Origin: Treponema sp.
GTDB taxonomy: Bacteria; Spirochaetota; Spirochaetia; Treponematales; Breznakiellaceae
Reading direction: 5' to 3'
Assembly (NCBI GenBank): GCA_031278755.1
Contig: JAITJV010000139.1
Location: forward strand, 1-5,663
DNA length: 5,663 bases
Part shown: positions 1-5,663 of the stretch, one piece after another
How the letters are laid out: every line of letters starts with the position of its first letter
How positions within the stretch are numbered: the stretch's first letter is position 1
Program-made: the position numbers and the translations under genes
The notes under the pieces: generated by a model
The model's input: only the letters and a program-made list of their open reading frames with translations
Databases searched by the model: none
What the model was told of the DNA's origin: nothing

Positions 1-240
1 GATGTCCTTGATGGTAAGCTTGTCAAGCGGATGGGCGAAACGAAAGCCGCCGCCCGGCCCCCTGACCGAATTTACTATGCCCGCCTTTCTCAATTTAAAG
101 AAGATCTGCTCCAGAAATACCGAGGAGATGTTTTCTTCCTCGGCAAGGTTGTTTATCGATACGGGATTCCCGTCTTTCCCTAATTTTGCCAGAGCAATGG
201 AAGCCCGGAGCGCATAACGTCCTCTTGTAGTAATTCTCAT
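1..240 (-). CDS. Rrf2/IscR-family transcriptional regulator, N-terminal part (cut by window edge)
   Basis: A DNA-binding regulator, probably acting as a dimer. The first 80 residues are visible and begin MRITTRGRYALRA, the typical opening of the Rrf2 family (IscR, NsrR, CymR). Residues 27-45 form the helix-turn-helix region, with SSVFLEQIFFKLRKAGIV around residues 39-56 as recognition helix. The wing follows as SVRGPGGGFRFA at 58-69, a signature of the family. The start is fixed by a GGAGG ribosome binding site (complement of 246-250) five bases before the ATG. In Rrf2 proteins that carry an iron-sulfur cluster or respond to a ligand, the sensing cysteines lie after about residue 90, outside this window, so the signal cannot be told. 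The gene is divergent from the uracil phosphoribosyltransferase operon and could repress itself, that operon, or both. Family assignment is firm; the specific subfamily is unknown. Confidence 0.93.
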   Translation of the reverse strand, partial: MRITTRGRYALRASIALAKLGKDGNPVSINNLAEEENISSVFLEQIFFKLRKAGIVNSVRGPGGGFRFAHPLDKLTIKDI

Positions 241-245
241 CGACG

Positions 246-250
246 CCTCC
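246..250 (-). promoter_or_regulatory. Ribosome binding site of the Rrf2 gene
   Basis: The minus strand reads AAAAAAGGAGG, then five bases, then ATG. This is a near-ideal Shine-Dalgarno site and decides the start at 240. It contrasts with the divergent gene at 379, which has none. Confidence 0.85.
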
Positions 251-264
251 TTTTTTCAATTAGG

Positions 265-282
265 GGATAAGGTCCCTTATCC
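265..282. promoter_or_regulatory. Perfect 18-bp dyad, candidate operator
   Basis: GGATAAGG, a 2-base spacer, then CCTTATCC: two perfect 8-bp arms at 265-272 and 275-282. The 2-base spacer is too short for a stable RNA loop, so a DNA site for a dimeric protein is more likely than an RNA hairpin. It lies 25 bases upstream of the Rrf2 start codon, between the ribosome binding site and the proposed promoter, where a bound protein would block transcription of the regulator gene. That placement suggests autoregulation by the Rrf2 protein, which is an inference. I do not recognise the sequence as the published site of a specific Rrf2 member. Confidence 0.6.
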
Positions 283-295
283 ATTAATGACTACT

Positions 296-324
296 ACAAT
301 AAACTATTATCCCGAAAAACACAA
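296..324 (-). promoter_or_regulatory. Weak candidate promoter for the Rrf2 gene
   Basis: On the minus strand TTGTGT (complement of 319-324) is followed after 17 bases by TATTGT (complement of 296-301). The -35 matches consensus in 3 of 6 positions and the -10 in 4 of 6. Transcription would begin near 289, placing the dyad at about +8 to +25. The spacing is right but the match is poor, so this is tentative. Confidence 0.3.
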
Positions 325-343
325 CTACCTGAGGGTTGATAAC

Positions 344-372
344 TTGCAATTAAGGAATCTTGAAAATATACT
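344..372 (+). promoter_or_regulatory. Sigma-70-type promoter of the phosphoribosyltransferase operon
   Basis: A -35 box TTGCAA (344-349), an exact 17-base spacer and a -10 box TATACT (367-372, 5 of 6 consensus) lie immediately upstream of the plus-strand operon. Initiation about seven bases after the -10 box would fall at 378-380, on the ATG at 379. No purine-rich Shine-Dalgarno sequence lies between the -10 box and the ATG. The transcript is therefore predicted to be leaderless or nearly so. Confidence 0.65.
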
Positions 373-378
373 CCCTGT

Positions 379-1446
379 ATGAACACGGTTGTTCTCAAGG
401 CCGAAGATCTGGACGGTTACCTTACCGCGGCGGACAGGGATTATCTTTCCCGCATGGATGAACAGTACCGGGAGGTCATGGATTCCTTCAAACTTCTCTC
501 TTCGGACATGCCGGAAGAAAGGCGGAAGGCTGAAGACAGGCTTATATCCCTTTACAACGACATGGGCCTTTTGATGCAGGACCTTTGCAAAACGGAGAAA
601 GAAATACATGTGTATTCCTTTCTTACGCCCCAGGAAAGCCATGCCGAAGCGTCCCGGCTTATCGCCAAACTCCGCGATATAAGGACCGAAAACCAGGAAT
701 TTGCCTATTACATACAGCGGGCCTATGAAATGCTCTTCAAGCTGGCCTACGGCGGTATTCCCGGTTCAAACAAGAACTACCTTATCGTAAAAACGCCGGT
801 CTCTTCCCCGGTCCAGAATTACGCGGTGCACAAGATTACCAATATAGACGGCGTGATTGAAAACACCGTCATGTGCGTTATGCTCAGGGGCGCTATTCTG
901 CCTTCGATGATCATGTCCAAGGAGATAGAGGAGTATTCTTCCCACGGATACGTGACTCCCTTCGCCCTTTTCAGAATAAGGCGGGATGATACGCGGAAAG
1001 AAAACAACATGGAGTACATTCTGGATATGGATCATTCCTATTTCAATCTTGCAAGCCTTGACGGCAGGGATCTTGTCTTCGCCGATCCCATGAACGCTAC
1101 GGGGGGAAGTCTTGTAACGGTAATGAAATACCTGCTCGGCGAAGGGATACGGCCCCGATCGATTCAGTTTTTCAACGTTATAGCGGCCCTCAAAGGGGCG
1201 CTCCGGGTGGTGCGGGCGCTTGAAAATTGCAGGGTCTACACCCTGTGGATGGACCCGGTGCTGAACGAGTCCGCCTATATCATGCCGGGCCTCGGGGACG
1301 CGGGCGACCGCATCAACGGCAAAGACGGCGAAGGGAGTTTCCGTAATATAATACAGCTTATTGCCTGTTACGGGGATAATATCTGCCGGCTTTACCGGCG
1401 CCAGCTCCGGGAAATCGAGGATACGGTTCTCGACAGAAGCTTATGA
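379..1446 (+). CDS. upp: Uracil phosphoribosyltransferase homologue with N-terminal extension
   Basis: Predicted cytoplasmic pyrimidine-salvage enzyme (uracil + PRPP to UMP + diphosphate). The 355 residues exceed the usual ~210 of bacterial Upp. The C-terminal domain (about 133-355) holds the family motifs: LR at 169-170 in the position of the LRAG loop, the PRPP-binding loop [10 protein letters not shown] at 235-244, and [17 protein letters not shown] at 295-311, which forms the uracil-binding region. Residues 1-130 are charged, look largely helical and match no domain I know. Some motifs deviate: RGA at 170-172 instead of RAG, and IAALKG at 268-273 where Upp normally has AAPEG or similar. 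Activity is therefore likely but not certain. ATG 379 is the first start after an in-frame TGA at 361-363; it has no Shine-Dalgarno site, and the next Met (codon 26) has none either. The gene heads an operon and its stop overlaps the next start. The symbol reflects family membership only. Confidence 0.85.
   Translation: MNTVVLKAEDLDGYLTAADRDYLSRMDEQYREVMDSFKLLSSDMPEERRKAEDRLISLYNDMGLLMQDLCKTEKEIHVYSFLTPQESHAEASRLIAKLRDIRTENQEFAYYIQRAYEMLFKLAYGGIPGSNKNYLIVKTPVSSPVQNYAVHKITNIDGVIENTVMCVMLRGAILPSMIMSKEIEEYSSHGYVTPFALFRIRRDDTRKENNMEYILDMDHSYFNLASLDGRDLVFADPMNATGGSLVTVMKYLLGEGIRPRSIQFFNVIAALKGALRVVRALENCRVYTLWMDPVLNESAYIMPGLGDAGDRINGKDGEGSFRNIIQLIACYGDNICRLYRRQLREIEDTVLDRSL
1443..1446 (+). other. 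ATGA stop-start overlap (translational coupling)
   Basis: The TGA of the phosphoribosyltransferase gene (1444-1446) overlaps the ATG of the lipoprotein gene (1443-1445). The bases just upstream (GACAGAAGCTT) give no good Shine-Dalgarno match, so ribosomes ending the first gene probably re-initiate here. Confidence 0.8.
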
Positions 1447-2366
1447 AAAACCTGCCGCTTCTTTTGTGCTGCCTTTCCGGCCTCCTTGTTTCATGCGCGG
1501 GGCTCGGCGTTTCGGCCGAGGAGAGCTATTCCCTGGGCATGGCCTATTATGAACTGGGGAGGTATGAAGAAGCGGAAAAATGGCTTAACCGCGCCAAAAG
1601 CCGCGACAGGACAAAATCCGCTTCGGAATACAACCTGGGCCGCATAGCCTTTGAAAGGGGGCGCTTCGGGGAAGCGGCGGAACTTTTTGAGAATATCCTT
1701 AAAAAAGATCCGTACAATGTAATGGCGCTCAAGGCCGCCGCGTACTCAAGGATCAAGACGGGCGATTTGGAAAAAGCCGAAGCGCTTTACAGCCGCGTGC
1801 TTGATCTGGTCCCCCAGGACGCCGACGAAGGCTACAATTACGCCCTGGTGCTTTACGCCCTTGGAAAATATGAAAAAGCCGAAGAGGTTCTCGGCGGCAG
1901 GCGCTTTGCCCTTGTTGAAAACGGCGATTCGCTTCTTCTTTACGCCCGCTCCCAGGCGGCGCAGCACAAGATTGAGGCGATAGACAGCTTTGACAAATGG
2001 CTTAAAACCAACTCCGATCCCAAAGTGAGTTTTGAATACGCGGGGCTTCTTGAAAAACTTGAACACTACGCCAGGGCGATTGACCAGTACCGGCAGATCA
2101 TCAATGTGCTGCCCCCGGAAAACGAAGATCCAAAAATACAGGATGTACGCTTTGCGGCCGCGCGGCTCCTCCTTACCGCGGACAGTGAAAATCCCGAAGG
2201 CCTTGAAGAACTCAACGCCGCCCGGGCCGCCGGTTTCAGCGGCGCGGCCGCCCTGGAAGAACTGCTTGCCGACGAGCGGGTAAATACCGCGGGAAGGGAA
2301 GCCATACGGAAAATTCTCGGGGAACTGTCTTCGGACAAGGCCGCGGACGAACCGGAAAGCGAATAG
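1443..2366 (+). CDS. TPR-repeat lipoprotein
   Basis: A 307-residue envelope protein probably serving as a protein-protein scaffold; partners are unknown. The N-terminus [18 protein letters not shown] is a lipoprotein signal peptide with lipobox LVSC and lipidated Cys18. Tetratricopeptide repeats follow: about 26-59 ([18 protein letters not shown]), 60-93 ([20 protein letters not shown]), 94-127 ([18 protein letters not shown]) and 128-152 ([13 protein letters not shown]), with looser repeats near 163-193 and 195-226. The tail (about 235-307) is Ala/Glu-rich and ends in a short acidic, probably disordered segment. The ATG overlaps the upstream stop (ATGA at 1443-1446) and has no clear ribosome binding site, so translation is probably coupled to the enzyme gene. 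Spirochaetes carry many such lipoproteins, and the repeat type does not identify a pathway. Confidence 0.88.
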   Translation: MKNLPLLLCCLSGLLVSCAGLGVSAEESYSLGMAYYELGRYEEAEKWLNRAKSRDRTKSASEYNLGRIAFERGRFGEAAELFENILKKDPYNVMALKAAAYSRIKTGDLEKAEALYSRVLDLVPQDADEGYNYALVLYALGKYEKAEEVLGGRRFALVENGDSLLLYARSQAAQHKIEAIDSFDKWLKTNSDPKVSFEYAGLLEKLEHYARAIDQYRQIINVLPPENEDPKIQDVRFAAARLLLTADSENPEGLEELNAARAAGFSGAAALEELLADERVNTAGREAIRKILGELSSDKAADEPESE

Positions 2367-2371
2367 AGCTG

Positions 2372-2393
2372 TTCAGAAACTTCGGTTTCCGGA
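2372..2393 (+). terminator. UUCG-tetraloop hairpin after the lipoprotein gene
   Basis: GAAAC-TTCG-GTTTC (2376-2389) is a 5-bp stem closed by C-G around a UUCG loop, an exceptionally stable RNA fold. It extends outward past one A-C mismatch to C-G, U-G and U-A pairs. It begins five bases after the stop codon. Only a weak T-poor tract (CAAATTCCTT) follows, so it may end or stabilise the 3' end of the operon mRNA rather than act as a classic intrinsic terminator. Confidence 0.45.
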
Positions 2394-2405
2394 CAAATTC
2401 CTTAT

Positions 2406-2443
2406 AAAAACCGCAATTTCGCAGCCGGAAGGCGAAAAATTGC
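2406..2443 (-). terminator. Candidate intrinsic terminator for the outer-membrane protein gene
   Basis: Read on the minus strand, GCAATTT(TT)CGC pairs with GCGAAATTGC (2434-2443 region with 2413-2422): ten base pairs with a 2-base bulge and a 9-base loop. It is followed by GG and then TTTTT (complement of 2406-2410). Hairpin plus T-run is the form of an intrinsic terminator. It lies about 215 bases beyond the stop of the minus-strand gene, implying a long structured 3' untranslated region. Confidence 0.5.
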
Positions 2444-2449
2444 AAGACC

Positions 2450-2482
2450 CGCCGGTTAAAGCCCGCCGGACTTTAACCGGCG
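2450..2482. repeat. Perfect 12-bp inverted repeat (hairpin)
   Basis: CGCCGGTTAAAG (2450-2461), a 9-base loop, then CTTTAACCGGCG (2471-2482), with no mismatch. The loop repeats CCCGCCGG, which also occurs at 2448-2455. Neither strand has a T-run immediately after it. Possible roles are a factor-dependent or bidirectional transcription stop, an RNA-stabilising structure, or the core of a dispersed palindromic element. Confidence 0.75.
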
Positions 2483-2582
2483 CCAACCGCGGGCCGGCAG
2501 ATTCTTCCTGAGCCGGCGGACGCCCGTGCTTTGTCCGGCATGATTGGAACAGGCCCGGTTGTTTGTCATTATTCATTCTCCG

Positions 2583-2592
2583 CCCCCCCCCC
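2583..2592. repeat. Homopolymer of ten C (ten G on the minus strand)
   Basis: An uninterrupted C10 run in the convergent intergenic region, 67 bases past the stop of the minus-strand gene. Runs of this length are prone to slippage. It is inside no recognised coding region and is downstream of both flanking genes, so I see no direct effect on either product. Confidence 0.9.
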
Positions 2593-2658
2593 GGCGCCTC
2601 TCTTCTGGCCGTCCTGCCGGCATAAAGCGGCCGCGTTATCGAACACGCCTGACGACCG

Positions 2659-5600
2659 CTAAAAACTGATGTTAAGGGTAGTTCCTATGGTTCCCAGGAA
2701 TGAAAAAGTTTCGGTGCTGGTATTATCCGTAAAGCTCAGTTTCGCGAAGACTGAAAAATTAAGCCGTCCCAGTATCCGTATTATCGACTCATGACCCGCG
2801 GTGAGGCTCCAGCTAAAGTAATTGTCCGATTTATCAACGGCGATTTCAATGGTTTCTTTTCTGAACTGTTCATATTCGGAATCCAGAAGTTCCGTCAGGG
2901 AAAGCCAGGAGGACTGTGTCCGCGCGATGCGGGTAAGAAAATTATAAAAGATGCTCAGCAGGCTCTTTTTTGTCGGAACCGTCCAATCGGCTTCAATGCT
3001 TTCAATCCAGCCTGACGATCCCAGGGTGAAAGTGTTTTTAGCGCCCAGGCTCGCCCCTGAAAACCCCTGAAAAGAAAAGCCGAGGCTTTCCTGTATCCGC
3101 CAGGAAACGGCCTCTCCGCGGGGGAAGGCCGTGGAAACGGCGAGGGAATTATTTATTTCATCCGTTGCGTAAAATTTGAAAACAGGCGTTGATCCCAAGG
3201 CGCCGAACAGGTTAACGGAGGAAAAGCCGAGCGTGCTGCCTACGTTAAGAAGATCCAACTGCGTGTCAAATTTTTGTTCCAGCGTGCGGTCTATCTGAAA
3301 AATCAGGCTGCCGGGAATGTACAGTGATGAAATATCGTACCTGCCGGGAAGGGTAAGGGTAAAATTAAAAAGGTCGTTAAAGTATGTATATTCGGCGAGC
3401 GCCCTTGAAGGAGAGCCGGCGATACTCTTGTCCATGGCGCCGCGCAGGGACGGGGCAAAAAGGGAATAAAAGGGAAACACCTTCCACAGGGGCAGGGAAT
3501 CCTTTATTGATTCAGCGAATTTCCTCCCGTCTGAGAGGACGTTGTCTCCCGCGTAGTTAAGCTGCCGCCTGAAATTCCGTTCTCCCCTGAAGATCAGGTT
3601 TGTTGAAGAAAAAACCACCGGGATGTCCAGGCGGACAAGATGCCCCGAAAGAAGGGTGCTGTTCGGGTTTGAAAAAGAAGTGGCGCCTTCCAGGAACAGA
3701 TCCGCCCCGACGGGGTTTGTCCCTTCGGTAATACGGAATGTGGTACGGGTTTCCCGCCGCGCCGCCCCTTTTCCCAGATCGGGGATAAGGCTGTTCCAGG
3801 TTTCCGTCCATGTCCGTCCATAGCTGCCGAGCCACCGGTCCGGTTCCGCCGTATTTACCGTCCATACCGCCATGGCGCCCGCGGAAAAGGCGGGGATGAG
3901 GACGTTGGAAAAGGAAAGGCCGGCCGAGCTGTTCCATCTGCGTATGAGCCGTTCGTTGTCATAATCCGCTTCGCCGTCAAATCCCGCGCTGAAAGGCCCT
4001 GCCAGCTGCAGGTTAAAGCGGTGGTTGGCGGTTATATCACGGGGCGCGACGGAAAACGTCTCGCCGGCCGTAAAGGCCCCCCATGTCCGGGAAATTCCGT
4101 GGCCGGCCGACCAATACCAGTCGTCTTCGGCAATGTTAAAGGCAAAATCACCGTCCAGGCGGGCGCCGAGAAGAGTAACGGAAGCGTTCGATCGGTTCAT
4201 GGCGCCGCTGCTGAGTTCGTTTGACGCGGTAAAGGGGTCGCCCCGTATGGCGCCTTCCAGCGCCGTCTTTACCGCCAGATTTTCCAGCACCGTTGTTCCG
4301 CCCATCGAAACGATGGGTTCGGGGTAGTTCCATTCCACCCTGCTCCCGCCGTTGAACCGGTAGGCGGCGGAAGGATCTTCCAGAATGATTTCGTCAAGGA
4401 ACAGCGTGCCTGAGCCTCGGCCTGTCGCCAGCACCGCGGCGTATTGGGATCGCCCTTCCCCGGTATCGCCTTCGTTCGCCGCGCTTTCCCGGGACGAAAG
4501 CGGATGGTAACGGACTACCGCGCCGGGCGCCGGAACGCCGTCAATCTTTATTCCTTTTTCTTCACCGCGGTACCCTATCTGCACCATGTGCCATTCGCCC
4601 GCCGTAAAATAAGGCGGCAGGGGAATTTCGGCGTCCAGCGTAATCCCCGAATAATTCAAATCGGGATCCTGGGCCAGGACGAAACGGAGCTTTTCCAGGG
4701 GAGGACTGAAATCCTGGGCTTTAACAAAAAAGGTCAGGATCTTGTATTCGGAAAGGGAAAGGGCGGGAATACGGTTGTCCACGCCCGCGGCCCCCGCGCC
4801 TGAAAGGTTCATGTCCAGCCTCAGTACACGCTGGCGGGTTCCCTCGGAATGTAATTTGCCCAGTATGTCCCCGTACTTGTCTTCGAGCCTGTTAAGCCCG
4901 GTCTCCATCCATTCCGAGGCCTGTACGACGGTATCCGGCGCCGGGGAGAGGCCGCCGCCCGCGGCCTGGGCGACGGGCCGCCAGGACGTCCCGCGTATGA
5001 TGGGCGGCGCGAGAAGTACGCGGCCCGAGAGGCTTCCTGTTCCGGTGTAGGTGACGAGAAGCCGCATGTGGGTCGCCCCTTTTAATTTCCGGCGGTCGTC
5101 GTCGGTCAATGTATACGGGACAATCCGGGCGTTCTCGCCGAAAACAGACGCCGCGGTAAAGAGGGGTATGGCGACGATAAGGCTGTCGTTTTCGGTGACG
5201 CCGTAATCTTTTCCCGAAAGGGCGCCGAATTGAACTTCAACTTCAATATCGCCCGACGCGGGGAAGGCCTGAAATCCGTAAAAACGGAAGGGAATTTCAA
5301 TTTCCGCGGCCTTTTCAAGAATTTCTCCTTCGGTTCCCAGGGAAACCTCAAAGCCGGCCCCGGTTTTGACGGTATCAAGGGAAAATTCCGCGGCCAGCAC
5401 CTGCGTCGCCGATGAAAACTGCGGATCTTTTGCAGGATAGGGGCCGTCCTTGCCCGAAACGACGGGGGCGCCCGAGGTGATGTTCATCAGATTTCCGAAC
5501 AGGGAATTATCCCGGTAATTCCGGTAGACAAGGGGCGCGCGGTTGTTCAGGGAATAAGAATAGGGCGGCCATGAATTGAATGAATACTCCGCCGTCATGG

Positions 5601-5663
5601 AAAGAATTGTTTCGTTTCCCTCCATTCCCGCCGCCCGGAAGATTCCGGTAGTATCCGGCTGTT
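2659..5663 (-). CDS. Large outer-membrane beta-barrel protein, N-terminus beyond the window
   Basis: The frame stays open to the right edge, so about 1000 C-terminal residues are visible. The Met at 5625 has no ribosome binding site and is not followed by a signal peptide, so I treat it as internal; residue numbers below count from it. Residues 60-215 (GPYPAKD, then EFSLD, IEIPFRF, IEVEVQFG) and 265-420 (YKILTFFVKAQ, EWHMVQIGYRG, SGTLFLDEIILEDP) look like two beta-sandwich modules; the second resembles LamG or carbohydrate-binding-module folds. From about 430 to the end the chain alternates hydrophobic and polar residues, is rich in Trp, Tyr and Phe, and ends TTLNISF. A terminal Phe after such a strand is the usual signal for BAM-mediated barrel insertion. 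There is no cysteine in 988 residues, as in many exported proteins. The function is unknown. Module order recalls SprA-type proteins of Bacteroidota, but I cannot show homology; LptD or another spirochaetal porin is also possible. Confidence 0.75.
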   Translation of the reverse strand, partial: QPDTTGIFRAAGMEGNETILSMTAEYSFNSWPPYSYSLNNRAPLVYRNYRDNSLFGNLMNITSGAPVVSGKDGPYPAKDPQFSSATQVLAAEFSLDTVKTGAGFEVSLGTEGEILEKAAEIEIPFRFYGFQAFPASGDIEVEVQFGALSGKDYGVTENDSLIVAIPLFTAASVFGENARIVPYTLTDDDRRKLKGATHMRLLVTYTGTGSLSGRVLLAPPIIRGTSWRPVAQAAGGGLSPAPDTVVQASEWMETGLNRLEDKYGDILGKLHSEGTRQRVLRLDMNLSGAGAAGVDNRIPALSLSEYKILTFFVKAQDFSPPLEKLRFVLAQDPDLNYSGITLDAEIPLPPYFTAGEWHMVQIGYRGEEKGIKIDGVPAPGAVVRYHPLSSRESAANEGDTGEGRSQYAAVLATGRGSGTLFLDEIILEDPSAAYRFNGGSRVEWNYPEPIVSMGGTTVLENLAVKTALEGAIRGDPFTASNELSSGAMNRSNASVTLLGARLDGDFAFNIAEDDWYWSAGHGISRTWGAFTAGETFSVAPRDITANHRFNLQLAGPFSAGFDGEADYDNERLIRRWNSSAGLSFSNVLIPAFSAGAMAVWTVNTAEPDRWLGSYGRTWTETWNSLIPDLGKGAARRETRTTFRITEGTNPVGADLFLEGATSFSNPNSTLLSGHLVRLDIPVVFSSTNLIFRGERNFRRQLNYAGDNVLSDGRKFAESIKDSLPLWKVFPFYSLFAPSLRGAMDKSIAGSPSRALAEYTYFNDLFNFTLTLPGRYDISSLYIPGSLIFQIDRTLEQKFDTQLDLLNVGSTLGFSSVNLFGALGSTPVFKFYATDEINNSLAVSTAFPRGEAVSWRIQESLGFSFQGFSGASLGAKNTFTLGSSGWIESIEADWTVPTKKSLLSIFYNFLTRIARTQSSWLSLTELLDSEYEQFRKETIEIAVDKSDNYFSWSLTAGHESIIRILGRLNFSVFAKLSFTDNTSTETFSFLGTIGTTLNISF

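Larger units (their letters stand above)
2367..2658. other. Convergent intergenic region with hairpins and a homopolymer
   Basis: 292 bases between the ends of two convergent genes. No convincing gene is present. From left to right it holds a UUCG hairpin at 2372-2393, a bulged hairpin at 2413-2443, a perfect 12-bp stem at 2450-2482, two copies of GCCGGC at 2493-2498 and 2512-2517, and ten C at 2583-2592. A long-range pair, CCGGACAAA at 2389-2397 and TTTGTCCGG at 2530-2538, could enclose the two middle hairpins. This density is more than two terminators need, and a dispersed repeat is possible. Confidence 0.6.

Noticed and set aside
2..217. A 71-codon plus-strand frame at the left edge
   Set aside because: It is the antisense of the clear Rrf2 N-terminal coding region, which has family motifs and a ribosome binding site.
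265..282. The dyad as an RNA hairpin or riboswitch stem
   Set aside because: The arms are separated by only two bases, so the inner pairs could not close properly, and no ligand-binding RNA pattern surrounds it.
478..480. Alternative start for the phosphoribosyltransferase at an ATG preceded by GGGAGG
   Set aside because: The GGAGG is only about two bases from the ATG, too close for efficient use, while the promoter sits directly before the ATG at 379.
2493..2517. GCCGGC pair as another hairpin or transposon end
   Set aside because: GCCGGC is itself a palindrome and common in GC-rich DNA; there is no target-site duplication or transposase nearby.
2373..2576. A 67-codon minus-strand frame starting at 2576 just after the G10 run, with GGAG nearby
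   Set aside because: The GGAG is only one base from the ATG, the product is an Arg/Pro/Ser-rich sequence with no recognisable feature, and the frame runs through the hairpins, which explains its composition better than coding.
3557..3937. A 126-codon minus-strand frame within the barrel gene
   Set aside because: It is an out-of-frame shadow of the long open frame, rich in Arg, Gly and Pro as expected from GC-rich alternative frames.
4444..4803. A 119-codon plus-strand frame opposite the barrel gene
   Set aside because: Antisense shadow with no ribosome binding site, domain or plausible promoter; the minus strand gives a continuous protein with envelope features.

Overview
The window looks like chromosomal DNA of a spirochaete, most plausibly a Treponema-type organism with moderate to high GC such as the termite-gut treponemes. 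I infer this from the style of the proteins (a TPR lipoprotein and a very large cysteine-free outer-membrane protein ending in Phe), from the GC-rich genes beside AT-rich promoter DNA, and from general resemblance. No rRNA or other marker gene is present, so the species is open. I see no mobile-element genes, tRNA, rRNA or CRISPR array.

Layout. (1) Bases 1-240, minus strand: the first 80 codons of an Rrf2/IscR-family regulator that runs off the left edge. (2) Bases 241-378: an AT-rich divergent intergenic region with a perfect 18-bp dyad (a likely operator), a third half-site 30 bp away, a good ribosome binding site for the regulator, and a strong sigma-70-type promoter whose -10 box ends only 6 bases before the ATG of the plus-strand gene. 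(3) Bases 379-2366, plus strand: a two-gene operon with a 4-base ATGA overlap, coding for a uracil phosphoribosyltransferase homologue with a roughly 130-residue N-terminal extension, then a TPR-repeat lipoprotein. (4) Bases 2367-2658: a 292-base convergent intergenic region with three hairpins, one of them a perfect 12-bp stem, and a run of ten C. (5) Bases 2659 to the right edge, minus strand: the last 1000 codons of a large envelope protein, with beta-sandwich-like modules followed by a probable outer-membrane beta-barrel. Its N-terminus lies beyond the window.

How they may work together. The regulator and the operon share one short regulatory region, so the dyad could control one or both directions. 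The enzyme is expected in the cytoplasm and the lipoprotein in the envelope, so their tight coupling is not explained by an obvious shared pathway. The large barrel protein is transcribed separately towards them. The points most worth a second look are the probable leaderless start of the phosphoribosyltransferase mRNA, its extra N-terminal domain and altered active-site motifs, the phased GGATAA sites, the structured intergenic region, and the large outer-membrane protein, whose module order recalls SprA-like proteins without proving that link.
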